64,000 bases of DNA from the NCBI RefSeq assembly GCF_035222275.1, contig NC_085884.1, positions 3,534,001 through 3,598,000 of the forward strand, written 5' to 3'. Positions within the stretch are counted from its first letter, which is position 1. Every line of letters starts with the position of its first letter. The notes under the pieces are model-generated. The model searched no databases. It saw only the letters and a list, made by a program, of their open reading frames with translations, and was not told where the DNA came from. Positions 22,322 through 36,460 of this stretch are shown here, piece after piece. The stretch is from Podospora bellae-mahoneyi (Eukaryota > Ascomycota > Sordariomycetes > Sordariales > Podosporaceae). A program made the position numbers and the translations under genes.

Positions 22322-23968
22322 TTAAAGGCCAGCGTCGACTCTCCAGCCCTCAACGGGGAGGGGGAAGGTGGAGGACCACTCAGCGATCTCCTTCTTGAGC
22401 TCGTTGATGCGGGGAACCTCGCCAGAGGCAACCTTGGCCTTGAAGTCCTTGAGCTTGTTGGCCTCCTTGGGGAGAGCAGCCTGGACCTCCTTGCAGAGCT
22501 TGATGCTCTCGTCGATATACTTGGCGACGCGCTCGAAGTCGGCCTCGCCGAAGCCACGAGAGGTCATAGCGGGAGTACCAATACGGAGACCACCAGGGGT
22601 AAGAGCGCTCTTGTCGCCGGGGACGGCGTTCTTGTTGCAAGTGATGTTGATCTGCTCGAGGAGAGCCTCGACACGGGCACCGTCAAGAGCGAAGGGGCGG
22701 AGGTCGAGGAGGACCATGTGGGAGTCGGTACCGTCAGAGACGAGCTTGTGGCCCTGCTCCTTGAAGACTCTCTCGAGGGTCTTGGCGTTGGCAACAACCT
22801 TCTCCTGGTAAGCCTTGAACTCGGGGGAGGCGGCCTGCTTGAGGGCAACGGCAAGAGCGGTGATGGTGTGGTTGTGAGGGCCGCCCTGGTGCCCGGGGAA
22901 GACGGAGAAGTTGATCTTGTCCTCGAGGTCGTAGAGGGTTTCCTTGCCGGTCTTGGCATCAACGGAGCGGACGCCCTTGCGGAAGAAGATCATGGCACCA
23001 CGGGGACCACGGAGGGACTTGTGAGTGGTGGTGGTGACGACATCGGCATACTCGAAAGGAGTGGGGATGACGCCGGAGGCAACGAGACCAGAGATGTGGG
23101 CAATGTCGACAACGAGGTAGGCACCAACCGAGTCGGCAATCTTGCGCATGCGCTCGTAGTCGATGAGGCGGCAGTAGGCCGAAGTACCGGCGACGAGGAT
23201 CTTGGGGCGGAAGAGCTGAGCGTTCTTCTCGAGCTGGTCGTAGTCAATGATGCCAGTGTCAAGGTTGACACGGTAGGGCATGGTCTCGAAGTAGGTGGAG
23301 ACAGCAGAGATCCTAGGGAGGCCCATGTTAGCTCTCTGTGGGGTAACGTAGATCCGGGGAAAGCTTGGAAATGCTTACTTGCGCTGGGGGGTCTGGTAAC
23401 CGTGGCTCAGATGGCCACCGTGGGGGAGGTCGAGACCCATGAGTCTGCCATGAGGAGGCATGATGGCCTGGTAGACCTGGAGGTTGGCAGGGCTGCCGCT
23501 CAAGCACTGAACGTTGACACCCCACTTCGCGGGGTCGAGGTGGAAGGCCTCAAGGGCACGCTTCTGGCAGAGAAGCTCGATCTCGTCGATGTGCTGGTTG
23601 CCGCCATAGTAACGAGCGCCGGGGAGACCCTCAGAGTACTTGTTGGACATGGGGGAGCCGAGGGCATCGAAAACGGCGCGGGAGGTGACGTTCTCGGAGG
23701 CGATGAGGATGATGGACTCGCGCTGACGCTGGATCTCGTGCTTCTGTAGGAGGGGTCAATGCTGCTGTTCCGGCCATGTATCGAGACTATTCATTCAATT
23801 CCAACGGAGGCGTACCATGATCTCAGCGACCTCGGGGTCAGAGTCCACGAGGGACTTCTCGAGGAGCTAGAGGCGGTGAGTCAGTAAGTGAGGTCTTCAT
23901 CATGGGAATATAGTCTGTTTACGAACCTGCTTGTGCTCCTCGGAGAGGGCGTATGTGCTGGAGGCCAT
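22322..23968 (-). CDS. Serine hydroxymethyltransferase, cytosolic
   Basis: Four exons, complement(22322..23312, 23379..23743, 23816..23866, 23927..23968), give 482 residues; all introns are GT-AG, 60-72 nt. The protein begins [14 protein letters not shown] with no targeting leader, so it is the cytosolic form. Family landmarks in order are [60 protein letters not shown] (across an exon junction), the PLP-lysine motif [13 protein letters not shown], and the [11 protein letters not shown] segment. The enzyme interconverts serine plus tetrahydrofolate with glycine plus 5,10-methylene-THF. Codons are strongly C-ending, as expected for a highly expressed gene. For the third junction, the AG of CCTCCCTAG, not the earlier CACAG, preserves the conserved [11 protein letters not shown]. 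Confidence 0.98.
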
Positions 23969-25712
23969 TGTGTCTTGTGTGTAAGTCGGATGACTTGGGG
24001 GATGATGGTAGGAATTGAGTTTGGTGATGAGGAAAAAAGAAGAGAAAAAAGTTTGAGAGTGAGAAGAGGATTCACAGGGTCTTTGTCTTTCTTTGGCGGG
24101 GGGCCGTCTGGAGGGGGGATCGGAGGAGGAAAGAAAAATTTGGGAACCCCCACTTCGTGACTGAGCATCAGTTGCGGAGCTTTGCAGCGGAAAGGAGGGG
24201 CAACAGGGGCGTTTGGAGGGGCTTCGGTTGGGACCTCACGGACCTGCAACACCCAGCCAGTGTCATGCCAAGCTCATCATGCATCTATCGAAGTCTACCA
24301 TGACCGAATCGGTCATATTCGGCCACTTTTCCACAGCGATCTCGGTCCTCTGTTCCTGATGTTTGAAGGTGGAGGTTATCGTAGGAATCTTGGCCATCTC
24401 TCTATAAGACTTTTACGATGGAACTACTGTGGGTAGGTATGTATTCTGGACACTACTACAGACGCCAATTCGATGTGGTATCGCACTATGTGGTCACCCA
24501 CTTCAGAGAGATCTACGCACCACACCGCATGCACCGACAGACCGACCGTCCCGACGTCGCTACACTGGAATGTCTGTCGTGAGGCTGGCCCGGGATCGGG
24601 ACCGGAAAATCGGATCAAGGTGGAGTTGCGTGCCGATATCTCGATCCGAACAGTTGGGAGTCATTGGCTGTCTCTGACTTACACCGGAGAACCTGGGAAT
24701 GGATAATGCGTCATCTTGCCATAACCCACTTGTAATCTGATATAGGGGGGAGTGAAGTCTCTCTCTTAAGAGGGCGTCGCGGCCTATCGATAATTTTTAT
24801 ACTCCCGTCTTTTATTTTTATTGTTCATAAAGCTTCAAACTCGCAAACTCTACACCGGAAAGCCTGCTTTTCAGAGTCTTCGAGCTGACCTCTCAGTGGA
24901 TTGAGCGCCAATCAGACCAGGGTGCCATCAAGGTTCTTGCCGCGGCTCACCATGGCGAATGCCATCCATCAATTCAACAATCCATTCAACGACACACCGG
25001 CTGATGGCTTCAAAGAATGATGTGCGCTCGGGAGCCTGTTCGACAGGTCACGGGATCGACTATTAGATGAGGCGGACAGGTCGGACAGGCGGACTGGGTG
25101 GACAGTTCTGCACAGATGGGCTGGCTATTGCTGGCTGTATGGTAATGGCATCCCTGGAAGCGAGAGTCACAGTTGGATGAAACGGTCAGCCAAGGTTCCC
25201 AAACGACCTGCGAGATCAATCCGCCCAATCGTTGCCATGGTTGCCGTACAATACCACTGTAATTACGATACATCTTGTGCCTGGCCGCTGCTTCCCCGCG
25301 CCAAGACGTCATGAGGCAGGGGAGACCACACGCAAGCGGAGGTATCACGATACCCGATACGGTTACTCTGTATTTCTCACCGGCCCGTCCGTCGTCAGCA
25401 GCGCCACCCTGCCTCTCTGTCTGCCGCCTGCCACAACAAGCCAAGGCTGCGTGGCCAGCCAAGCAGCACCCCAGGACCACCCCAGACCCAGCAACCTTCG
25501 TCACCGTTAACCTCTCCCCATCCATCTCCAACTGACTTGCTCCAACTCTCTTTCTCCTCCCTCCCCCCTTCCATTTAACATCAGTCTTTTGACTGCATCC
25601 ATTTCCCATCAACACCATCGCCCACAAACCTACCTCCACACCTGACCGACCCGACGCTCTCTTATCACCACCGTCTCTCTTTTCCCGCAACCCGCTTATC
25701 GGACTGCCCAAC
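23969..25712. promoter_or_regulatory. Divergent promoter region between SHMT and PepA genes
   Basis: 1.74 kb between divergent start codons. The right 200 bases are a pyrimidine-rich leader (TCTCTTT, CCTCC runs) typical of highly expressed fungal genes. Open frames in the middle on both strands show no domains. No RNA gene was recognised. Confidence 0.5.
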
Positions 25713-27040
<1,328 letters not shown>

Positions 27041-28091
27041 TACAAGCCACGGAAGTCGCTTTCCATCGACGACCCGGCCAGGAGAAAGAAGAAGGGCGGG
27101 AGACCGTGATGACAGGATGCCAGGATGGGATAGGATGGGATGGGATGGGATGAATAGCGCAGGGATCGGAGTTGGTTTAATTTTTTTTTTTTTGCGGTTG
27201 TGGCTTTGGTTTGATCAGTTTGTATTTTTGCTGTTTTTGTCGTTTCCGGAGTTGGCACAACACACATCATCATCAATCAGTAATGTGGCGGATGGAAACT
27301 GTACCTTACACGTCCAAAGCAACAAGTTGCGCACAGAGTAGTGTTTTCCTTTTGTAAAGTAATCATGGGATAGCAATCCAGTAAAACATATTACTGCATT
27401 ATTTTTACTTTACTTTACTCGGGAGTGTACTATGCTCCGTACTTCCGTAGTTATGCTGTGCTCCGTGCCATCCATCTGTCTGATGCTGCGACAGATGCAG
27501 CCAAATGCCAAATGCAGAGTGCAGTGCGTGCTGGGCAGCAGGGGCTGGGGGGGGGGGCTGGTCACGTGCCGACCTGAGGGAAAAGTGCTCCACAGACTGG
27601 CCGGAAGGGGACTAGTGTGGATAAGCCTCGCGCTGGCTTTTCGTAACCAGTCCTCGGGGGTTGAGTTTGAACGACGGCCCTCCGCCATCACTCCTCAGCC
27701 CTTCGCAGCCTCCAGCCTGCAACAGACAAAAAATAGCCATCGGATGCCGAGTGCCGCCCCAAGTCTGACTTGAAATCCAAAGGGCACCCCTTTCCCCATC
27801 CCGTGCTCTTGTTTTGGATGAATTTGGCCCGTTGAGAGCGCGCCCGTGGTGCAGACGACAAACACTTTTTGAGAAGAGGCTGCTTGCTGAGGGTACCGAG
27901 TAAGCTGCTTGCTTTGCTGCCGCTTGGTGCTGCTGCTGCTCTCCCTTTCGCGAACAGGAACACGCGAATCGCGCGACAACTTGCAACCCACGCAGCTAAA
28001 AATTCACCCACCTTTTTTTTGCACACGGCCAACCATCCCACCTCCCGGGGTCCATCACCACCTCGACGGGTCTACTCATTCCCCGCCAACC
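27041..28091. other. Intergenic region between PepA and the Gln-rich protein
   Basis: 1.05 kb containing the PepA 3' UTR, with a GGGAT/GGATA repeat at 27122-27151 and a T-run near 27180, and the promoter plus leader of the next gene. No gene seen. Confidence 0.5.
27122..27151. repeat. Imperfect (GGGAT)n repeat
   Basis: Short tandem repeat of GGGAT with GGATA variants in the PepA 3' UTR. Confidence 0.8.
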
Positions 28092-31000
28092 ATGGCTACG
28101 CCCGACGTCGCCGCGCCGAGTGTCAACGGCGTCGCAGCTTCGTCGCGTGCAGACTCGCCCGCAGACTCAATTAATTCCTCCACCAAGCGGAAACGCGATG
28201 CGAACGACGACCAGCAGGACCAGGACGACAAGAATTCCAAGCCCCAGGTGAACGGCCTCCAAAAGTGCTACGATGATCAATCCCTCATTCGCGACTTTTT
28301 TGATGTTTTACAAAGGTATGCGCTCTCTTGCCTTGTATCAATTGCTGTGCCTTCATGACAGCACTGTTGCTTCGCATCTCTGCCCTTGGCTACCCTGGAC
28401 CACTGACCTCATTCCCATCAGCCACGACAAGACCACTCCAGCCATCCTCAAGCGCCATCTTCAAGTTCCCGCCCCCGACGGTGAGCCCTCCCTCAAAAGA
28501 GCCAAGTCCGAGGAAGACGAGCCGACCACCATTGCCGACAAGGTGTCACAGGGGGCCTACCGAATTCTCGACGACCTGATGTGCGATCTCACCAAGGCGG
28601 TAGAAGACCAGGTGAAGGAACTCAAGATTGAAGATGGTGCTGCCAACGAGGACGTCATCAGCCAGACGAAATCCTTCAAAGCTGCGGCTTTGGAGCTGTA
28701 CCGACGAGAGCTGTCGTACCCCAAACTGTCCCAATCTTTACCGGCGGTGCGACCTGGCCAAAAGGAAACAGGATCTGAGGGTAGCTTGGTCTTGTCGACG
28801 TTTGGTCAAGCCCCGAATTTAAGGCCGCTTTTTACCAGTCTGCAACATCCTGCTTCACCCGATGGAGTCGTCAAGCCCTTGGGAGACGGGCAGTTGCCTA
28901 ACGGAGTTACTGTGACCAAGATTTACCCAGATGTGTGTGCGGCCAGCGACAAGAATGCCCGTTCACTGACACTAGGAGAGCTGTTCCCTTCCCCAAGAAA
29001 CCTCCCACCTCTGCAACCACCAAAGGCGCCCAAGAACACCACTAAGAGCAATGTTCTTACCTTTTACCACCCCGAGCTTACCGAGAAATCCAAGTATCGT
29101 TCTGGCACTTATTTTTCCCAGCCCCTCTCCACTGGACACTGGCTGGATTACAGCAACGCGACACCGGCCATTCACGCCAAAACCAAGCAGCGCGAACGAG
29201 CCCAGAGCTTGGCAGGGGTCAAGCCTTCATCAGTTGAGCTGGAACTGTCGGAAATGGAAGCGCTTTTTCGAGGCGCCTTCTCCAGCTTCGCCCCGAGCAA
29301 AGATGACTCGGCTGCGATTGTTCCTTCGAGCCTCATCAGCCGGATCTGGTGGCAGCGGGTTGGTCGACGAAACTTTGAAAAGATGAACGAAGAGGCGTTC
29401 GATGAGAAGGAAGAGGAGAATGCTGTCGATCCCGCTTTGGTAACCGAGATTGACGATGATTTGGTCAAGGAAGCTATTGAGAATTGGGATTCTGTGGTTG
29501 TTGACCCTACTTTGGATGAGGTACTCGGAAAGAGGTCGGATGGGGAGAAGGAGGTGGAGGACCTTCTCGACGAGGTGACTGACATGATTGAAACACTATC
29601 CTCTTTCCAGCGGAACCGCAACCTGACTGTACCGACCAGTCAAGACCGGTACTCAGCCGACCCCAACAATGGCGATATGCTGCGCAACGGCAACGCCTCG
29701 CAACAGCCAAGTGAGGAGGAAATGATGACGTATGAAACGCTCAAGGCACAGCTTGCCTTGATCATCCAGAGCCTGCCTCCCTACGCCGTCGCTCGTCTCA
29801 ACTCGGACAGGTTGGAAGAGCTGGCTGTCAGCACCAAGATCGAGGTTCGGTCGGATGACTACAGGGGTGTCATGGAGGAGGATGAACCAGCACGCCTTGC
29901 GCGACAGGCCGCTCAAGCTGCAACAAACGCCGTCCAGCGCCAGGCGCACAGGACCCCGAGCGTTTCTTCCGCCACATATGGCAACCACCAATATCCCGGT
30001 CAGTTCCAACCGTCGGCCCGTCCCATCGCCAACGCGCAGCACTTTCCACAAACACCGGTTCGGCCTCAGCAGAACATGTTCCCGCGGGCCCCGTCTACCG
30101 TCCCGATCCCGCAGCCGCATCACCAAGTCCAACCCCGCCAACCGCCCCCTACCCAGTACAGGCCAGCACCGGGGCCGCAAATGTATGCACCGCAGCTTGC
30201 CAAGGCCCAAGGGCCGTATGGCCATTCTGGTGTTCCTCAGCCCTACGTCAACAGTCCCACGCAGCAACGGATGCCACAACCGCCGCCGCCACCTCATTCT
30301 AACTATATGGGGCAACAAGCCGCACCTCGCTATCCCCAACAGGGTTACCAGCAAAGCTTTCCCCAGCATCAGCAGATTCACCCCCAGCATCAACAGCACC
30401 CGCAACATCAGCAGGTGCCACACCACCAGCCGCTGGCTCAACATCCACCGCAGCACCCACATAACCCGCAGCAACCGCCACAACATGGGCAGCAGGCGCC
30501 TTTCCCAGCCTACGCTAATGGCGGACCTATGCAGCGGACTATTTCTCCGCAGATTCCACAACAGAACCCATATGGACAATCGCCAACCCCACCGCAACAG
30601 CATCAGCAACTACCCCATGGGCGCCCACCTTATGGACCTGGGACTCCTTCGATGCCGCCCAGCAACGTGCAGCAGCGCGGGCCTTATCCTGCCTCGCCAA
30701 ACATGATGCAAGGGGGCAACAGACCGTCTTCGAGCCTCACTGGCTTTGCAACCGTTATGCCCGAGGTACAGCAGCGCCAGGTCATGGAGCAAGCTCGCGC
30801 CAGAGCGGATGCGGAACAGCGTGTGAGTGGACACATGGGCAAGGTTGCTCAAGGCGAAGTTGTGGGCTTGGCAGGGATTGGTCTCGGTGGGCAGATGGAC
30901 GTCCATAAGATGGCAGCCGCCAACAAGATGCAAATAGGCAACAACGGGGCGTCACCAGGGCCCAAGATGGCCATGCACCAACCAAGTCCGACGCCTCCCA

Positions 31001-31116
31001 TGAATGGCACACAGACACCGGTGCCCGTACCGCATGTTCCCAGCCCGATGCAGGGCGTTGTTCCAACCCCGAGCCCCGGACCTCAGGGGCCCTTTGTCAA
31101 GCCGGCCATGCCTTGA
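28092..31116 (+). CDS. Unrecognised 972-residue protein, charged N-half, Gln/Pro/His-rich C-half
   Basis: Exons 28092..28315 and 28422..31116 (106-nt GT-AG intron) give 972 residues. The N-terminus is acidic and Ser-rich with a basic nuclear-localisation-like KRKR. Residues 50-400 look folded: helical segments such as SLIRDFFDVLQSHD, AYRILDDLMCDLTKAVEDQV, KAAALELYRREL, then STGHWLDYSNATP and SSLISRIWWQRVGRRNFEKM. Residues 600-870 are Gln/Pro/His-rich and disordered (HPQHQQHPQHQQ-type runs). The last 100 residues carry a short ordered stretch (VMPEVQQRQVMEQARARADA and GLAGIGLGG). The composition resembles subunits of transcription or chromatin complexes, which is only an inference. I do not recognise the family and assign no function. 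Confidence 0.85.
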
Positions 31117-31227
31117 AAGTGTTCACCAAGGGTATAAACAATCGAAAGAAGTATATGCCTCTATCCACATGAAAAAAAAAGCATTTGATGGATGGGTTCC
31201 CAGAAGTGGTGTATAAAAGGGGAAAGC

Positions 31228-31245
31228 GAGAGAGAGAGAGAGAGA
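31228..31245. repeat. (GA)9 microsatellite
   Basis: Dinucleotide run in the 3' region of the Gln-rich protein gene. Confidence 0.85.
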
Positions 31246-31262
31246 ATGTTCTCAATGATGTA

Positions 31263-31294
31263 ATGGATGGATGGATGGATGGATGGATGGATGG
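31263..31294. repeat. (ATGG)8 microsatellite
   Basis: Perfect tetranucleotide repeat of about eight units. Confidence 0.9.
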
Positions 31295-32410
31295 GAAATA
31301 GATAATTATGAGGAAAGATGGGGCTCGGAGAACGGGAAGTGTAATATCATATTCTTATTTTCTGTTTCTTTTCGTAGGGAGGGGCAGGAAAGCGACAGGC
31401 AGGAAAGGTTTTTTCAAGTCGGAACAATATCGGGCTATTCTTGTGTGCTTTTCTTCTGACCTTGATTTTGTTTCTGTTAGCGGACAGGGCAAGAGGCAGC
31501 GGCGTTTTGAAAAAAGATTTTTGTGTTGTTCATGAGCGGAAACCGGCACTGCCTTGGTTCAAAAGGGAGGGTGGTTTGTTTTATCTAAAGACAATGCATT
31601 ATTATCTATGATACTTTTAAAGGGGGTAGTTGTTGGATGTATGGGTGGTAAGATCTTTTGTTGCTTGAGTTGAATTGCCCAATCAAAAGCTGTCTTATAA
31701 TTCAACTTACAACTTGGGCAGTTGAACAGATGCCAAAGAATTGAGTCTATCTGGCACATGTCCTGAAAGACTCCAACATGATGAGTCAAAATATCTATCC
31801 CACTAATAGCGTGCTCCTTGCCAATGCTCGCGTTGAACGCCTCTCAAAATCTGGAATGCCAGTCCTTGATATCGTGAAATCGGATATATGCATACATCTG
31901 CGTTGTCCCCTGCTCGAGGCTGCCTTTTATATTCCCACCACCTCAATGAACCCTTCAACATGTCGAAATCCCACTCCCCAAAATATTCCAGCTTCGAATC
32001 TTTAGTTTATTCTTCATTGATCAATCTGTTACCTCCAGGACAACACCAACAGCCATATCTTCGTCAACCAGTGTTATGCATCCCGATATTGAAACCCCAA
32101 AGCACGCCATCAGCCCCCTGTCCTCGCCTGCCAGTTCAGGTTCCCCACACTCTCTCTCACTCAGGTCCTCCACAGTTCGTTTACCCCAAGGTACAGAATA
32201 GATACAACGACCCCACACCCCACCACCACGTCTTATAAACGGTCACGAACCCGAGACCGGCCCTTTTTTATTTTCTGGGAAAGATAACACACACCCATTG
32301 TGATTTTTGCAGGGCCGGACGGTTGTCGTTGTCGTTGTTGTTGTCGTTGTTGAGGGCCTCTTCTTCATTTTTTCTTTTCTTCTTTTCCAACAAATTCAGA
32401 CCTCATAAAG

Positions 32411-33420
32411 ATGGCCGCCCCAACAACCCCCCAAGACCTCGCCCTCCCCGAACCTGCCCCCTCAAACGGCGGCGCATCCCAGACATTCAAAGATTTGTTT
32501 TCCGGCGCAGCAGGCGGAATCGCTCAGGTCCTGATCGGTAATGAACCCCCCTTTCATAATTCAACAACTCTTTTTCTATCCATCCCCGTACTAACCTGTT
32601 GTTGTTTACTCAAGGCCAACCCTTCGACATAGTCAAAGTCCGCCTCCAAACCTCCACCCTCTACCCCTCCGCCCTCGCCGCCGCAACCTCAATCTACACG
32701 ACCGAAGGCCCCCTAGCCTTCTACAAAGGAACCCTCACCCCCCTCCTCGGCATCGGCGCCTGCGTCTCAATCCAGTTCGGCGCCTTCCACTACGCCCGCC
32801 GCCACCTCGAATCCTCCCTCCCCCCCTCCCAATCCCAACTCTCATACTCCCAATACTATTCCGCCGGCGCCTTCGCCGGAGTAGCAAACTCCGTCCTCTC
32901 CGGCCCCATCGAACACGTCCGCATCCGCCTGCAAACCCAACCCCACGGCCCGGCACGTCTCTACTCCGGCCCGCTCGACTGCGTCAGACAGCTCGTCCGC
33001 CAGGGGGGGGTTACCCACGGCCTCTACCGCGGACAGGCGGTCACTTTGATCAGAGAAGCGCAGGCGTACGGGCTGTGGTTCTTGTCGTTTGAGTGGCTCA
33101 TGAATTCGGACGCGAAGCGCAACAGGATCGACCGTAAGGAAATCCCGAGCTGGAAGGTGGCGCTGTATGGTGGGCTTGCCGGGGAGGCGCTGTGGTTGGG
33201 GAGTTACCCCTTTGATGTCGTCAAGTCAAAGATGCAGACCGACGGGTTTGGACAGGGGCAGCAGAGATATAGGAATATGAGGCATTGTTTCGCGCAGGTT
33301 TGGAGGCAGGAGGGGATGAGGGGGTTTTGGAAGGGCTTGGGGCCGACGCTGCTGAGGGCCATGCCTGTCAGTGCAGGGACGTTTGCCGTGGTGGAGATGA
33401 CGATGAGGGCTATTAACTAG
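32411..33420 (+). CDS. Mitochondrial carrier protein, Ymc1-like
   Basis: Exons 32411..32537 and 32615..33420 (77-nt intron) give 310 residues, the normal carrier length. Three tandem carrier repeats are visible, each with a PX[D/E]XX[K/R]-type signature: GQPFDIVKVRLQT, SGPIEHVRIRLQT (degenerate in the first position) and SYPFDVVKSKMQT. The first signature is assembled across the splice junction. The opening FKDLFSGAAGGIAQVLIGQP and the LTPLLGIGACVSIQFGAFHYARR stretch resemble fungal Ymc1/Ymc2 and carnitine-type carriers. It should lie in the mitochondrial inner membrane and exchange a small metabolite; the substrate is not readable from sequence alone. The coding strand moves from C-rich to G-rich along exon 2. 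Confidence 0.9.
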
Positions 33421-33638
33421 ATGAAAGACAAGAGGAGAGGGGAGTGATGGGAATGCTCCTCAACGGGCTCGGATCCACCACGTCAAGGAGTTGGGGAGTC
33501 TTCAACGAAAGTGAATGTATTGCATGTTGGTCGGGATATTGTACACCAAAGGATCGGATGATATCCATTTGATTTTTATTTTTTTCCCGCCTTCTCTAGA
33601 TTTGGAGCCAAATGAAGCGATTTGTTCTTCTTCTATTC

Positions 33639-36052
33639 CTATTCGGCATTCTCAACCCTCCTCCCCAAAATCTGCCTCGCATTCGCAGCCGTCAAGCCCC
33701 CATCCGCAACCCCGACCTCCTCCAGCATCTTCTTCGCCTCGGTATTGTCTGTGTAAACCATGTCTGTGGCCTTCTTCAACGTCATTCCTTCTCCTTCGAG
33801 CGGCAAATTCAACAACCTGACCGCATCACTCAAGCTCCCCAAGGCACTCGACCCATCGGGAATATACCTCTCCACCACCCCCTCAATCGCGGCCAGATCC
33901 CTCGCAAACTGTGCTGCGCCTGAAGCGGTGAACTTGTGCGACATTAGCACCTCCGTCCAGAGTATATCATTCAGCTTCTCCAGCGCCTGCCGCCAAACCC
34001 TGCGGAAGGGAGCGGTCCCCAGTGCCCGGGAGAGGAAGTCCAAGTCTCGTTTGAGGATACGGAGTGGTTCATCTAGTTCGGCCGTGATGGCTAGATTATC
34101 AACCTCGTCCGAGATGGTGGTCCACTGTGCGCGGTGGAGGTAGGCTCTGAAGATTTTGTGGTGGGAGCTGGCTAGTGCTTCCGACAAGAGCTTTTGGGCG
34201 GTTTGCCTTCTCGCGCTGTAGGCGGCGATGGTCTCGTCAAAGAGGACGCCATTGTCATCGTCTTCTCTGCCGACAACAGCCGAGGTGCGGTTCCGGACGT
34301 GGTCGTAGCTCATGCCGCCGGCGAGGTTGCTTTGGTCTTCGCTAACCTTGGCGCGGCTTTGGAGTTGCTCCCACATGGTGATGAAGAACTTTTTGCCTGT
34401 TAGCTTTTTTCGGGGGTGAAAAAAAGAAAAAGAAAAAAAAAGGGGGGAGGGGGAAAGAATACCTCTTCGTTGCTCCAATCTTTCAGCGCATTCACCACAT
34501 GATCCGCACTCCCATAGACCTTACACAACGTCTCCAAAGCCCCCGTCCCCTCCAACGCAGCAATCTGCTCCTTCGTCACCCCAAACGCCCTCCCTACCGT
34601 AGACGTAATGCTCAAATACGCCTCCAGCGTCCCCCTCAAGTGGTCATGATACTCATCCAAAATAGTAAGCTGGATATCAATCAGAAACCTCAACTTGTGC
34701 GAAAACCTCCTCACCCTCTCATACTGCGTCGTGACGCTCTTCAGCAAATCCGTCACCCTCACCGCCGCAAACGTCGGCTTCGTCTTCCCCGCCCCAGCAA
34801 AATCATAGTCGATCATCCTCGCATCCTGAGTCTTCATGATACCCTGGTATCTCTCGAGCGCAAACTGTTTTTCGGCTTCCAACCAAGTTCTAAAGTGATC
34901 TTGCAGGACTTCCGAAGTCAAACCCCCCCATCCCTCCTCCACATCATCATCCCCCCCACCATACGCGAACCCTCCCCTCAACGTCTCATCAAAACTCATG
35001 AGCTGCCCCATCAAGCTGCTCAAAAACGCCGCATCCCCCCTCGTAGCCTCAAGCGTATCCCTCACCTTCTCCCTCACCACCGGCAACATGGCCGTAATAA
35101 ACCCACACACCGGATCCATATACACCATCCTTTCCCCCACCCCCGTCTCGGCGAACCTCGCCGCCAACACCCCGCCAAAATTATCCCTCAGGAAATCCTC
35201 CCATTTCTCCAGCAAGGCAGTAAACCAAGGGAAACAATGCGCCCCAATCGCCTGCGGCGCACTGGTGGGTTTATCACTCATAAAATGAAACCTAAACTCC
35301 TTGACAAAAATCTGGGCCATAACCTCAAACGGTAAAAGGGTAACCACCGTCGGTGAGTAGAGAACTTCAGGTACCTGAAGATCAATCAGCTTCTCAAAAC
35401 AGCCAAGCCATTCCTCATCCACTTCTGCATTGTCGGGATCAACGTTGGGCCATTTCCTAGCTTTGAGGACCGCTTCCAGCTCAGCGGACATGGTGGCTTT
35501 CATCTCATCCCATAACGTCTCTGTGACCCCCTCGACAAAGTTAACCAGATGCACCGCTGCCCCGTCTGCATTCTTTTGCAGCTCCTTGAGTCTAAGACAG
35601 AGCTGCTTGAGCTTGGTGTACGGCTCCAACGCCTGCTTGGGAGATTCGGGGAGGTGCGATCGGGCTTCCTGGCGGAGTTTGGCCACGTCTTGGAGGAGGA
35701 GGAGGTATTTGTAGGCTAGGTCCACCTTGCGGAGCTGTCCCATCGGTGCCTCGAGGCGTTTGATTGCTTCGTCGGGGGCGTCGGAGGAGGCGATGATCTG
35801 GAGGCGGACGTCGATGGAGGATTGGAGGCTTTGGAACTCGTCTATTTGGGCCATGAGGGCCTTTTGGCGGTCGGATTCCGATTGCCTGGCCTGGGCGAGG
35901 GCGGCGGTGGCGTCGTCGAGTTGGGATTGGAGCTGGGAGCGTTGGTGTTCAACCGAGGAGAGGAGGGTGTCGAGGTGATCGAAGTCGGTGGTGGATTGGA
36001 GCTTGTCGTCGAGGTAGTCCTCGAGGCGGATGTCGTGTTCCATGGTCGTCAT
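33639..36052 (-). CDS. RINT-1/Tip20-family vesicle tethering protein
   Basis: Two exons, complement(33639..34388, 34463..36052), give 779 residues, close to family length. The 74-nt intron has a CTAAC branch site; the acceptor used is AAAAAG, because the nearer CTAACAG would break the frame. The N-terminal 110 residues are coiled coil (heptads through SSVEHQRSQLQSQLDDATAA). The body is helical, including CFPWFTALLEKWEDFLRDNF and the spliced junction DWSNEEFFITMWEQLQ, a characteristic RINT-1/Tip20 C-domain feature. In yeast, Tip20 is part of the Dsl1 complex that tethers Golgi-derived COPI vesicles at the ER; RINT-1 is the animal counterpart. Two in-frame ATGs (36052, 36043) could start translation. 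Confidence 0.85.
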
Positions 36053-36460
36053 GGTTGCTGGAAGAGACGTCAGAGCTGCCGTCGTTATAGAAGGGATGTT
36101 AGGTTGGGTAGGAAAGTGAGAAGCTCAAGGCTGTTCAGGGTGACATGTCCTGAGCTTGGATGGCAAGTGGGGAGGTGGAGCTTGGTGATGTGGTCGCAGC
36201 TCCCAACGGTGGGCGTATTTTACGGAACCTGGCGTAATTACATCCGATAAGACCCCGCCGTGACGACATTAATTGCCCTTTGCCGGCCGGGATTTTCGAG
36301 GCCGAGAACTTCCCCCGAAGCTGCCGTCCGAAAATAAAATCTTGGGATTTCTCTCTGGACCCTGTTTGCCGTTTTTCTTTAGGTCCGAGGGCTATTCGGC
36401 AGCACATATCCCACCACCATTCCAATTGGCTCCTCAGTCAATCCCATCAATGGCCCCAAC
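36053..36460. promoter_or_regulatory. Divergent promoter between Tip20-like and RMD1-like genes
   Basis: 408 bases between divergent starts. A CCAAT-type motif (CCAATTGG at about 36422) lies 39 bases upstream of the right-hand ATG. No open frame is credible. Confidence 0.5.

Larger units (their letters stand above)
31117..32410. other. Intergenic region with microsatellites
   Basis: 1.3 kb with a GA run (31228-31245), a TGGA run (31263-31294) and an AT-rich middle part. The right end has the leader of the carrier gene, including a GTTGTC repeat. No gene seen. Confidence 0.5.

Noticed and set aside
22718-23749. Plus-strand open frame of 343 codons
   Set aside because: It mirrors the highly biased codons of the SHMT gene on the other strand and crosses its introns.
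34379-34400. Nearer acceptor (CTAACAG) for the Tip20-like intron
   Set aside because: Using it shifts the frame; the AAAAAG acceptor 8 bases further keeps the conserved FFITMW continuation.
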